53,047 bases of DNA from Alphaproteobacteria bacterium (GTDB taxonomy: Bacteria; Pseudomonadota; Alphaproteobacteria; Micavibrionales; Micavibrionaceae), in the NCBI GenBank assembly GCA_021776075.1, contig JAJFGQ010000071.1:1-53047 (forward strand). The letters are read 5' to 3'. The notes under the pieces were generated by a model. The model was not told the origin of the DNA and did no database searches. It worked only from the letters and a program-made list of their open reading frames with translations. How positions within the stretch are numbered: position 1 is the first letter of the stretch; every line of letters starts with the position of its first letter. Of this stretch, positions 17,681 through 25,789 are shown in pieces. A program made the translations under genes and the position numbers.

Positions 17681-18377
17681 TTACCTTTTGGGAACAAAAG
17701 ATATTGTTATGTGTTCATAGGCGCGCCCGTTTTTGTCCAGAGCTATGAATTCGCTGGTGGAGACATGACCGGCTCTCATATGGGCTTCATGATTGGCTAT
17801 GCGATGCTTTTCTCCAATTTTAAATGTCATGGACTGTGTTGGATGTCCGGGGTGCTGCATACGAATGGCTGTAAATGTTACCGTTAATCTCTATCGATAA
17901 GTTAGAGGCTGCCATTCTTTTGAAAGGCAGAACGTACTGGCTATAGTATAGTTTGGCTTGTTCCGTTCCTTCTTGTCTTGTTTTCTCATCCAGCTCTGTC
18001 AATAATATCTTTTTACTGTTGCGGGCAACCTCTAACCCTTGAAGTGATGCTGTGCTTAATCAGGCGTAAGCCTCTTTGTGGTTTGTAAAAGACATCGGTG
18101 TATCACGCCATCCCGTATAGAGAAGGCCCAGACTATATTGCGATTCAGCGATACCTTTCTTTGCAGCTTTGAGCCACCATTTTTCAGCTTCTGTATAGTT
18201 TTGTTCAATACCTCTTCCCTGAAAATACATCAATCCCAAAAGATGCTGGGCTTGCGCATCCCCGTTTTGAGCCGATTGTTGAATCTGCCCCATACTGTTT
18301 TCGTTAGCAGCATGACTCAGAGCAGGGATTATCGTCATTGAAGCTATGCAGCATAGAGTAAAAAAGAAGGTCTTCAT
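17681..18377 (-). pseudogene. Sel1-repeat secreted protein, broken by a stop and a frameshift
   Basis: The intact start is ATG 18377 with a signal peptide ending ALSHA, then Sel1/TPR-like repeats (AQAQHLLGLMYFQGRGI, AESQYSLGLLYTG). At 18060-18062 an in-frame TGA replaces what family logic predicts as Trp (KEAYA-stop-LSTASLQG, normally AYAWLS). The same frame then reads on for about 60 codons, and between about 17865 and 17890 the reading shifts: the frame ...MAASNLSIEIN breaks and a second frame continues with LTVTFTAIRMQHPGHP to a TAA at 17681-17683. Two lesions suggest a decayed gene rather than a single sequencing error. Confidence 0.8.
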
Positions 18378-18381
18378 GGTC

Positions 18382-18600
18382 TTATCCTGAAGGTTTTTTC
18401 TCATTGAGCAACGACTCCAGTACATAGATACGTAGGGCACTGGAAAGATTGGTGGTCTTTCGTTTTTCGTCAATAAGGGTAATAAGCCGGTTGATCGACA
18501 TATTTTGTGCCTCAGCCAGGTTTTTTAACGCTGCCCAGAATTCTTCTTCCAGAGAAATACTGGTAGCGTGTCCTGCGATTTTCACGGAGCGTTTTTTCAT
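18382..18600 (-). CDS. Ribbon-helix-helix DNA-binding protein
   Basis: 72 residues. The N-terminal strand and two helices (KRSVKIAGHATSISLEEEFWAALKNLAEAQNMSINRLI) match the small ribbon-helix-helix family common in alphaproteobacteria. Its ATG shares one base with the fumC stop (TAATG), so it is translationally coupled to fumC. The Sel1 pseudogene follows four bases after its stop. Target DNA is unknown. Confidence 0.82.
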   Translation of the reverse strand: MKKRSVKIAGHATSISLEEEFWAALKNLAEAQNMSINRLITLIDEKRKTTNLSSALRIYVLESLLNEKKPSG

Positions 18601-20015
18601 TATCCCGCAGGCTTAACCCCCGCAGGCTTAACCATTGAGGCTGGATCAATCCATTCATTGAATTGCTCTTCGGTGAGCAGGCCGAGTTCAATCCCGGATT
18701 CTTTGAGCGTTGTGCCGTCGGCATGTGCTTTTTTAGCGATTTTGGCAGCATTGTCATAGCCTATATGAGGGTTGAGGGCCGTAACCAGCATTAGGGATTC
18801 GTGCAGTAACTGATCAATGCGGTCCCGGTTGGCTTCAATGCCGGTCACGCAGTTATCTGTGAAACTAACCGCCGAATCGGCAATCAGCCGAATGGATTGC
18901 AGGACATTGTAAATCATCACGGGCTTAAAGACATTCAGCTCAAAATGGCCCTGACTACCTGCCACGGTAACGGTGACATGATTACCCATCACCTGTGTAC
19001 AGACCATGGTGAGGGCCTCGCACTGGGTAGGATTAACTTTTCCCGGCATGATGGAGGAGCCGGGTTCGTTGGCCGGCAGGCTTAACTCGCCAATCCCGCA
19101 GCGGGGGCCGGAACCAAGCATGCGGATGTCATGCGCGATTTTCATCAGGGAGACAGCCAGTACGTTAAGAGCGCCGGATACTTCGACCAGAGCATCATGG
19201 GCGGCAAGTGCTTCGAATTTATTCTCTGCCGTTACGAAGTCCAGCCCGGTCATATCAGCAAGCTGTGCGGCGAATTTTTCAGCAAACCCGGCTTTACTGT
19301 TAATACCTGTGCCCACGGCTGTACCGCCTTGCGCCAGTTGTAAAAGGCGGGGCAGGGTGTCTTTCACACGGGCGATACCGTTTTTAATCTGATGGGTATA
19401 GCCGGAGAATTCCTGACCCAATGTCAGGGGTGTGGCATCTTGTAAATGCGTGCGGCCGATTTTGACAATATCATCGAACGCTGTCGCCTTGTCATTCAGG
19501 GCTGCCTGTAGCTTTTCCAGTGCCGGGATTAAGGCGCCGTAAATTTCCTCCGTTGCCGCGATATGCATGGCCGTGGGGAAGCTGTCGTTAGAGGATTGCC
19601 CCATATTTACATGATCATTCGGATGCACGGGGTCTTTAGACCCGCGTTCACCACCCAGTATTTCAATGGCGCGGTTGGAAATTACTTCATTCGCATTCAT
19701 GTTGGATTGCGTGCCGGAGCCTGTTTGCCAGACAACAAGTGGGAATTCTTCGGACAGTGTGCCGTCAATGACTTCATCGGCCGCCTGCACGAGGGCGTCG
19801 CACAGCTTTTGATCTAGAAGGCCCAGTTCCTTGTTGGTCAGGGCAGATGCCTTCTTCTGAAGACCCAAAGCCCGGATAAGCGGCGCGGGCATGGTCTCTC
19901 CGCCGATTTTAAAATTTTGCAGACTGCGTTGCGTTTGCGCGCCCCAGTAACGGTCAGCCGGAACATCAATAGTGCCGATTGAATCGGATTCAGTGCGGGT
20001 ATTTGTCTTTTTCAT
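18600..20015 (-). CDS. fumC: Class II fumarate hydratase
   Basis: 471 residues. It interconverts fumarate and malate in the TCA cycle without an iron-sulphur cluster. Seen: [37 protein letters not shown], the family signature [13 protein letters not shown], and the C-terminal [17 protein letters not shown] typical of FumC rather than aspartase. Start at ATG 20015 is preferred, with GGAGAT upstream; another ATG at 20036 is possible. The last residues contain a short duplication ([10 protein letters not shown]). A long leader precedes it. Confidence 0.96.
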   Translation of the reverse strand: MKKTNTRTESDSIGTIDVPADRYWGAQTQRSLQNFKIGGETMPAPLIRALGLQKKASALTNKELGLLDQKLCDALVQAADEVIDGTLSEEFPLVVWQTGSGTQSNMNANEVISNRAIEILGGERGSKDPVHPNDHVNMGQSSNDSFPTAMHIAATEEIYGALIPALEKLQAALNDKATAFDDIVKIGRTHLQDATPLTLGQEFSGYTHQIKNGIARVKDTLPRLLQLAQGGTAVGTGINSKAGFAEKFAAQLADMTGLDFVTAENKFEALAAHDALVEVSGALNVLAVSLMKIAHDIRMLGSGPRCGIGELSLPANEPGSSIMPGKVNPTQCEALTMVCTQVMGNHVTVTVAGSQGHFELNVFKPVMIYNVLQSIRLIADSAVSFTDNCVTGIEANRDRIDQLLHESLMLVTALNPHIGYDNAAKIAKKAHADGTTLKESGIELGLLTEEQFNEWIDPASMVKPAGVKPAG

Positions 20016-20335
20016 GGGCTTTATCTCCGTTTTCATGAGCATATCCTAATTCTCCTTGAGAACGAAGTCACGCTTGTTAATCCCGGAAGAAGCTTTTTTA
20101 AAATGTATCGTAACGTATTGTTTATACTGCAAAAAAGACATCCCTTTAGTTTGTTTGTAGTTTTTTTTCCGAGCGGGAGGTTTCTCCTCCCTTTATTGCT
20201 GTTTATTTGCGCGCAGCATTTTTTTACCGACATCCCGGACTTGATACAGGATTGTTTATAGCAGCGGCCTATATAATGGCATAGATTCCGGGTGAGGAGG
20301 GAGGCTGTATCTTTCTTGTTTCTTTTCATAGGAAT
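20016..20335 (-). ncRNA. Candidate structured transcript or long fumC leader
   Basis: A 352-base gap between purK and fumC begins with a perfect promoter, yet the only ORF in it is a Lys/Cys-rich frame that does not look like protein. On the minus strand the RNA could form: stem A (20305-20311 with 20243-20249, 7 pairs), stem B (20287-20292 with 20234-20239, 6 pairs) crossing A as a pseudoknot, a 5-pair hairpin nested between (20269-20273 with 20257-20261), and a GGGAGG/CCTCCC hairpin near 20174-20190. No intrinsic terminator is seen before fumC. It is either an independent small RNA or a regulatory leader. I could not assign it to a known family. Confidence 0.45.
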
Positions 20336-20364
20336 ATTATAGGAAAATATTCCTTAAATGTCAA
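20336..20364 (-). promoter_or_regulatory. Perfect consensus sigma70 promoter
   Basis: On the minus strand TTGACA (20364-20359), exactly 17 bases, then TATAAT (20341-20336). Both hexamers match the consensus at every base. Transcription would start near 20329, just downstream of the purK stop, and run towards fumC. Confidence 0.85.
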
Positions 20365-20367
20365 GTT

Positions 20368-21504
20368 TTAAATGAGGTTTAGGTTCACTTTGTGCGTATC
20401 AGAGTGCGTATCAGATTTATTAACATTTTTAGCCGTCTCTATGTCTTGCAGAACAGTAACATGGCCCATTTTACGGTCTGTTTTTACATCTTGTTTGCCG
20501 TATAGATGCACGCAGGCATGTTCCATCTCATAATAACGATTAAGTTTTTTGATATCAGCACCCAGAATATTGAGCATGACGGCATCACTATGTCGGCCGG
20601 GCAGACCAACCGGCATATTACAGACTGTACGGACATGTTGTTCAAACTGCGACACAGCGCAGGCGTCAATCGTCCAGTGGCCTGAGTTATGCGTGCGGGG
20701 TGCTATTTCATTGGCCAGCAGTCGCCCATCCTTCGTAACAAACAGCTCCAGCGCCATAACGCCGACCAAATCCACAGCATCAGCAAGTAAACGTGCCATG
20801 TCTTTGGCCTGATCAGCTATTTTATCCGGAATGGGGGCGGGGGCGGTTGTTTTTGCCAGAATATGGTTTTTATGCTCATTTAGCATCGGACCGTATAAAA
20901 CAGTCTGCCCTAATTTGTCCCGCGCGATGATAACCGATATTTCACAAGAGAAATCAATGCATTCCTCGATGATAGTCTCTTTTGCATTTAGCTCTTTCCA
21001 CTTAGCCCTTATATTATCAGTGTCTCGGCATTTTACTTGCCCTTTCCCATCATATCCGAAACGTGCCGTTTTTATTATAAATTCGCTACCATCCATATCA
21101 TTAATGAAATCATGCGCCATATCTGCATGCGTCACGGCGGCCCATTGTGGGGTCGGTATACCAATGTCATTGAGGAATTTTTTTTCTTTTCTGCGGTCCT
21201 GAGAGACGCTCAACAGGCGGTCATCCGGATAAACAGGCTTGTGCTTTTGCAGATAATGAACCGTTTCAAGCGGAATGTTTTCAAATTCATAGGAAATGAA
21301 GTCGACACTTTCAGCAAAGGCTTTGAGTTTGCGTTTATTATCGTAGGCACCGACAAAGGTCCTGGCGGCGACCTGCCCGGCAGGGCTGTCCTCGTCAGGG
21401 CAGTAGATATGGGTTTGAATACCCAGTCGCGCAGCCGCCAGCGCACTCATGCGGCCCAATTGTCCGCCGCCCAGAATCCCCAGTGTTTTGGAATTGACCT
21501 TCAT
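20368..21504 (-). CDS. purK: N5-carboxyaminoimidazole ribonucleotide synthase
   Basis: 378 residues, ATP-grasp enzyme of purine synthesis that carboxylates AIR using ATP and bicarbonate. Seen: the GILGGGQLGRM opening, YEFENIP, the ATP-grasp core FIIKTARFGYDGKGQ, and LLANEIAPRTHNSGH. The end has a small duplication (SDTH SDTH). Its usual partner purE lies 0.66 kb upstream on the same strand, separated by an opposite-strand gene. Confidence 0.96.
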   Translation of the reverse strand: MKVNSKTLGILGGGQLGRMSALAAARLGIQTHIYCPDEDSPAGQVAARTFVGAYDNKRKLKAFAESVDFISYEFENIPLETVHYLQKHKPVYPDDRLLSVSQDRRKEKKFLNDIGIPTPQWAAVTHADMAHDFINDMDGSEFIIKTARFGYDGKGQVKCRDTDNIRAKWKELNAKETIIEECIDFSCEISVIIARDKLGQTVLYGPMLNEHKNHILAKTTAPAPIPDKIADQAKDMARLLADAVDLVGVMALELFVTKDGRLLANEIAPRTHNSGHWTIDACAVSQFEQHVRTVCNMPVGLPGRHSDAVMLNILGADIKKLNRYYEMEHACVHLYGKQDVKTDRKMGHVTVLQDIETAKNVNKSDTHSDTHKVNLNLI

Positions 21505-21634
21505 GAGAAACAGTTATGAACGCCGTTTGTGCAATCGGCAAGACCTGTTTTAAAAAGTGCGAATATGAAAAATTAGTTGCATTGCAGCTCCTTTTTACGT
21601 TATGAATATCCTTTGTTAAACGGAGACTATATTG

Positions 21635-22144
21635 ATGCACGGTTCTTTCGGACATGATCATGGTCACAGCCATGGCGATGAGGATAACAAGCCGAAAACC
21701 CCTGACTCGGAAAGGAGTTTGAGGGACTTGACCATGGAATATAATGATCATGCGGGTGATCGGATGTTAACAGCCTTCATGATGGCTGTCGGAACGTTAG
21801 CGGCAGCGTTGATCATTGGTAACGCAGAGTTTCATAATTGGGCGCTTTCAAAAAACCACAGTGAAGTGATTAACAAGCTTTCTGTGCAATGTGCGGATGA
21901 CTGGAAGACAAATGTTCTGAACGTGGATAGACGAAAGCTGGGGGCCTGTGTTCACAAAAAGATGGAGAATAACGAAGAAGCCAATCATGCGCCGACCTAT
22001 GCAACGAGCATCATGTGGGGTGGCTTTATGGGGATGTTCGGCTGGAGCTTTTACAAGCAAACAAAACGCAAAAACGAACTGGCGGAACATATTAAGAGCA
22101 AGGAAAAGGCCGCCGTATTGGAAAAACCGCCTGTGCCGGCCTGA
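21635..22144 (+). CDS. His-rich-start membrane protein of unknown function
   Basis: 169 residues. The first residues are His-rich (HGSFGHDHGHSHGDED), a possible metal-binding stretch, followed by a polar region. One membrane segment spans about 45-65 (LTAFMMAVGTLAAALIIGNA) and another about 125-140 (SIMWGGFMGMFGWSFY). Two cysteines lie between them. I chose ATG 21635 with CGGAGA upstream over a TTG at 21632. I recognise no family. It sits between purE and purK on the opposite strand. Confidence 0.68.
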   Translation: MHGSFGHDHGHSHGDEDNKPKTPDSERSLRDLTMEYNDHAGDRMLTAFMMAVGTLAAALIIGNAEFHNWALSKNHSEVINKLSVQCADDWKTNVLNVDRRKLGACVHKKMENNEEANHAPTYATSIMWGGFMGMFGWSFYKQTKRKNELAEHIKSKEKAAVLEKPPVPA

Positions 22145-22162
22145 TCCCAGGGTCAAAACTCA

Positions 22163-22660
22163 TTAACCTTGCGGTTCAAGAGCAACGGACTCGCTCTGGC
22201 TCCGGCGGTAAGACTCTAACCGCTCAGAAGTCGCGTCATCAGATAACCCCAATATGGAAGCCGCCAGAAGCGCTGCATTTTTTGCGCCGGGTTTGCCAAT
22301 GGCCATGGTGCCAACAGGGATGCCACCGGGCATCTGGACGATAGAAAGCAGACTGTCCATACCTTGCAGGGCTGTTTTTTCACCGGGTACGCCGAGAACA
22401 GGCAGGGTGGTCATGCTGGCAACCATACCCGGTAAATGGGCTGCGCCGCCTGCGCTGGCGATAATAACTTTCAGGCCGCGTTCTTTGGCTGTTGTCGCAT
22501 ACTCAAACATCCGGTCAGGGGTGCGGTGCGCTGAAACGATTTTGGATTCGTAAGCTACTCCCAGTTCATCAAGTATGATGGCTGATTCTTTCATGCGGTC
22601 CCAGTCGGATTGGGAGCCCATAATGATACCGACCAAAGGTTTTTGATCTGAGTGGGTCAT
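22163..22660 (-). CDS. purE: N5-carboxyaminoimidazole ribonucleotide mutase
   Basis: 165 residues, class I PurE, which moves the carboxyl group from N5-CAIR to give CAIR. Seen: [10 protein letters not shown], the catalytic-loop motif [20 protein letters not shown] and the C-terminal helix. It starts four bases after the YdcH-like gene stop, so those two are cotranscribed. Confidence 0.97.
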   Translation of the reverse strand: MTHSDQKPLVGIIMGSQSDWDRMKESAIILDELGVAYESKIVSAHRTPDRMFEYATTAKERGLKVIIASAGGAAHLPGMVASMTTLPVLGVPGEKTALQGMDSLLSIVQMPGGIPVGTMAIGKPGAKNAALLAASILGLSDDATSERLESYRRSQSESVALEPQG

Positions 22661-22664
22661 ATTA

Positions 22665-22865
22665 TTACGCTATGATATCCGGTAACAGGCCACTTTCAAT
22701 TTTCTGGATGACATCCTTCAGGACCAGTTTTTTCTTTTTCAGGCGTTGTAACTGTACAAAATCGACGGGCTGATGACTCAGAAGCCGTTCAATGATCTCA
22801 TCCAGATCCTTATGCTCGCGCTTTAACTCAGCAAGCCTTTCAAGTAAATCTTCTTCGTCGTCCAT
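22665..22865 (-). CDS. YdcH/DUF465 family small protein
   Basis: 66 residues, almost entirely helical and charged: [20 protein letters not shown] then [20 protein letters not shown]. This matches the small YdcH (DUF465) family, whose molecular role is unknown. In many alphaproteobacteria it precedes purE, as it does here. Confidence 0.85.
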   Translation of the reverse strand: MDDEEDLLERLAELKREHKDLDEIIERLLSHQPVDFVQLQRLKKKKLVLKDVIQKIESGLLPDIIA

Positions 22866-23002
22866 AAGTGGCGTGTGCTCTTTGTTATCGTCCCCAAGGA
22901 TGCGTATAATATCAGATATGTTGCTGTTTATCCATTTCCTTTTTTTAATGCCTTGTGTATCTTCCTAAGGCTGTAATGTAATGAAAGGCAAAATAAAAAA
23001 CT

Positions 23003-24085
23003 ATGACAAAGAAGCGTATAGGAATTTTAACAAGTGGTGGCGATTGTGCCGGATTGAATGCGGTTATCCGTGCCGTTGTTCATCGTGCGGATCTTCTTGG
23101 TTGGGAGGTCGTGGGGATTTTGAATGGAACAGCAGGTTTGCTTAAGGATCCGCCGGACTGCCGTGTTCTGGACCCGAATGATTTCGGTGGAACGGTTATG
23201 CGTCTGGGGGGGACCATTCTGGGAACAACGAATAAAGGCAACCCTTTTGCCTTTCCCATGGCGGATGGCTCTACGAAAGATCTGACCGATGAGATTATTA
23301 AGGGCTTTAAGTCATTGGCACTTGACGCTGTAATCGGGATTGGTGGGGACGGAAGTTTTGCCATACTAAATAAACTGGCCCAACAAGGCGGCCTTAATCT
23401 GGTTGGTATACCCAAAACGATTGATAATGATCTGGGTATGACGGATATGTCTGTTGGCTTTGATACGGCCGTGTCCGTAGCGACTGAAGCGTTAGATAGA
23501 TTGCAGCCTACAGCGGCAAGTCATGACCGTGTCATGCTTCTCGAGGTGATGGGCCGTGATGCCGGGCACATAGCACTGAGCGCCGGTATTGCCGGTGGCG
23601 CGGATGTTATCCTGATCCCTGAAGTGCCTTACAGTATTGAAAGTATAGCAGAGAAGATTAAGGCCGTGAAAGAAGGGGGGCGTAATTTCGCGCTTGTTGT
23701 TGTATCAGAGGCCGTTAAAACCCCGGAGGGTGAAAATCTGGAAGTTGTTTATCATGGCGGAGAAACCCGCTATGGCGGCATAGGGCATTATCTGGGGTCG
23801 CAAATTGCAGAAAGTACAGGCTTTGAAACACGGGTCACTGTGTTGGGTCACGTGCAGCGCGGTTGTCCTCCCACTTATAATGATCGTGTTTTGGCGTCGG
23901 CTTTTGGTGTTAAGGCTGTGGATTTGATTAAGGAAGGCCGTTTCGGCAGGATGGTCGCCTGGCAAAATCGTCAGGTCGTGGATGTGGCAATTGAAGACGC
24001 TATTGCAGCCTATCAACAGGTGGATTTAGAAAGTACTTTGGTGCATACTGCCAGAGCGCTCGGTATTTCTTTGGGAGATAAATAA
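23003..24085 (+). CDS. 6-phosphofructokinase (phosphofructokinase superfamily)
   Basis: 360 residues. It phosphorylates fructose 6-phosphate in glycolysis. Seen: GILTSGGDCAGLNAVIRAV, GGDGS at 114-118, PKTIDND at 137-143 (catalytic Asp141), and MGRDAGHIALSAG. The phosphoryl-donor signature is mixed: Gly117 is typical of ATP enzymes, while Lys138 is typical of pyrophosphate enzymes. The same pair occurs in known ATP-using trypanosomatid enzymes, so ATP is the slightly better guess. Start ATG 23003. The PH-domain gene begins three bases after the stop. Confidence 0.93.
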   Translation: MTKKRIGILTSGGDCAGLNAVIRAVVHRADLLGWEVVGILNGTAGLLKDPPDCRVLDPNDFGGTVMRLGGTILGTTNKGNPFAFPMADGSTKDLTDEIIKGFKSLALDAVIGIGGDGSFAILNKLAQQGGLNLVGIPKTIDNDLGMTDMSVGFDTAVSVATEALDRLQPTAASHDRVMLLEVMGRDAGHIALSAGIAGGADVILIPEVPYSIESIAEKIKAVKEGGRNFALVVVSEAVKTPEGENLEVVYHGGETRYGGIGHYLGSQIAESTGFETRVTVLGHVQRGCPPTYNDRVLASAFGVKAVDLIKEGRFGRMVAWQNRQVVDVAIEDAIAAYQQVDLESTLVHTARALGISLGDK

Positions 24086-24088
24086 ATT

Positions 24089-24619
24089 ATGCTCTATGTG
24101 CAGCAGTCACTCAGTCAGGGAGAGGAACTCATCCATGTTGGACGCTTTCACTGGATGTACACTGTCGGCGCCGTGGTGAATATCCTGTTCGGTATTGTTG
24201 GTTGTATTCTTGTGATTGTCGGGGCAATTTATTTTAAAAGCAATTTTGGTGCAGGCTTTGATTCCGACACATGGGTGGGCGCAGTGCGTGAGATTCATCC
24301 GGGGCTGCGCCTTCTGGCTTTTCTGGTGTTCGTATTTGGCCTGCTTAGTTTTGCCCAGAGAATGGTGATTAAAGCCACAACGGAAATCGCTATAACGACC
24401 TCCCGCTTGATTTACAAACGGGGGCTGGTGGCCCGGTCTGTGGGAGAAATCAGTATCGACCGGATAGAGGGTGTGATTGTAACTCAGGGTATTTTAGGCC
24501 GTATTCTAGGCTATGGAAGGCTTAAGGTGCGCGGTATGGGCGTGGGCGAAGTGGTTTTGCCGCCGTTGGAAAACCCCATTGCTTTTCGTAAGGCCATTGA
24601 AAAGGGGCGTAGTTCCTGA
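24089..24619 (+). CDS. Membrane protein with bacterial PH (bPH2/YdbT-like) domain
   Basis: 176 residues. Two membrane segments (about 24-48, YTVGAVVNILFGIVGCILVIVGAIY, and about 75-92, LRLLAFLVFVFGLLSFA) precede a cytoplasmic bPH2-type domain: TTEIAITTSRLIYKRGLVAR, EISIDRIEGVIVTQGILGRI, GYGRLKVRGMG. Function in the family is mostly unknown. It is cotranscribed with the phosphofructokinase gene. Confidence 0.85.
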   Translation: MLYVQQSLSQGEELIHVGRFHWMYTVGAVVNILFGIVGCILVIVGAIYFKSNFGAGFDSDTWVGAVREIHPGLRLLAFLVFVFGLLSFAQRMVIKATTEIAITTSRLIYKRGLVARSVGEISIDRIEGVIVTQGILGRILGYGRLKVRGMGVGEVVLPPLENPIAFRKAIEKGRSS

Positions 24620-24632
24620 AGATTGTTTCTGT

Positions 24633-25118
24633 TTATCCGGGCGTGGCTGATTTTAGTGTTTTGTCCGTCGCCGGTGCTTTGATTCCCACCTCTGTTTTTA
24701 TTTCCGCCGGTGTTTTTGTCTCTGATTGATCGTTATCGTTTGCGCCTGTTTCTATGCTTATCTCTTTATCATATGTATCAGGCATGATTTCCAGTTCCCC
24801 GTCGCGGATATGAGGTTTCATCGTTTTTTCTATGTATTGTGCCCATAGTTTAGGCATGGCATAGGCGCTGACCATGTAATCTACGCTGGCTGCTGTTATG
24901 ATATCGCCGATTGCCAGCACCGCGAGCGCCGCAGCTCCGAATCCTAATGCGGCGTTGACCCCCCAGACCATGCTCAAATGACCCTTTGGTATAGTGCCGT
25001 GGCAACGTTTATAAATATTGGCGGCGTCCTTGTAAAAACGATACGGGTATAAAAAAAACCTGACTGTTTTGTTAAACAGGCTTGTAAGGCTTTGCGTTAT
25101 CGTTTTCTGTTCTGACAT
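24633..25118 (-). CDS. Unknown membrane protein
   Basis: 161 residues from ATG 25118; an ATG at 25169 without a ribosome binding site is possible. One or two hydrophobic segments occur at about residues 52-75 (MVWGVNAALGFGAAALAVLAIGDIITAA). The C-terminal 50 residues are polar, with Lys/Glu/Thr/Pro repeats (KTPAEIKTEVGIKAP). It is convergent with the PH-domain gene. I recognise no family. Confidence 0.6.
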   Translation of the reverse strand: MSEQKTITQSLTSLFNKTVRFFLYPYRFYKDAANIYKRCHGTIPKGHLSMVWGVNAALGFGAAALAVLAIGDIITAASVDYMVSAYAMPKLWAQYIEKTMKPHIRDGELEIMPDTYDKEISIETGANDNDQSETKTPAEIKTEVGIKAPATDKTLKSATPG

Positions 25119-25238
25119 GGTCTGACTTTTTTTACCCGGTAAAAATTCAGTGGTTACATTCTGTAGCATAAAATTTTCATAATTGCAATTTTTATGTATT
25201 ATGAATAGTAAGCTAATTTAAGCACTCTGTTCATTTTT

Positions 25239-25253
25239 TTAACATAATGTTAA
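25239..25253. promoter_or_regulatory. 15-base perfect inverted repeat, candidate operator
   Basis: TTAACAT-A-ATGTTAA is a perfect 7+1+7 palindrome in the 184-base spacer between two divergent genes of unknown function. It could be an operator, though AT-rich palindromes also arise by chance. Confidence 0.3.
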
Positions 25254-25302
25254 TCGGTTTCTTCTAAACTCTGTTTGTAGAACATAAAAAAAGGAGTCTT
25301 AT

Positions 25303-25677
25303 GTGTCTGAAATAGCAGAAGAAACAGAAGCGTTTTGCCGGGATTTGGTGACACAGTTTTGCAAAGCAATGCAAGATACCGGTGTAGGCGAACTTCCTTA
25401 TGGAGACAAAATAGCGGATGATTTCGAACGTGTGATGGAGAAGAAAGATATAGAAAACCCTCGTCAGGCTGCAGAAAATATGGCGTTTAGTTTGCTTCTG
25501 AAGAACGCAGATAATACGGAAATGAGTCTATTGTTTGAGAGGACGGTGCTCACCGGGTTACCGCAATTCATGAACAGCAATTCTGTAGATTGTGCTCTGG
25601 AAGATCTTGGGGAGACCTCAAACATTACAAAGTTGGTGCGCAGGAGCGGCGCCAGGCTTGCCAGTGCGGGCCCTTAA
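25303..25677 (+). CDS. Unknown small soluble protein
   Basis: 124 residues starting at GTG 25303, chosen because AAGGAG lies six bases upstream. It is mostly helical (EETEAFCRDLVTQFCKAMQ; DDFERVMEKKDIENPRQAAEN), with no signal peptide or membrane segment. I recognise no family. It precedes the L,D-transpeptidase gene on the same strand. Confidence 0.7.
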   Translation: MSEIAEETEAFCRDLVTQFCKAMQDTGVGELPYGDKIADDFERVMEKKDIENPRQAAENMAFSLLLKNADNTEMSLLFERTVLTGLPQFMNSNSVDCALEDLGETSNITKLVRRSGARLASAGP

Positions 25678-25789
25678 CTCTTGATTCAACTGGAAATAAA
25701 AAAATCCCGCTTTTGATAATCAAGTCTTAACCCTTTGTCTCCACAATGGGGGTGGACGAGACGATAACTTCAAATGCGGGTTCCTGCTT

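Noticed and set aside
18060-18062. UGA decoded as tryptophan (alternative code)
   Set aside because: RF2 is present and many genes here end in TGA, and a second lesion follows, so decay is simpler.
20161-20190. Hairpin GGGAGG/CCTCCC next to a T-run on the plus strand as a terminator
   Set aside because: The T-run lies before, not after, the hairpin on the plus strand, and no plus-strand gene ends there.
20033-20329. 98-residue minus-strand frame beginning right after the consensus promoter
   Set aside because: Lys/Cys/Arg-rich with no recognisable fold, no ribosome binding site because the start would sit at the transcript's first bases, and it covers strong RNA pairing. Treated as RNA or leader.
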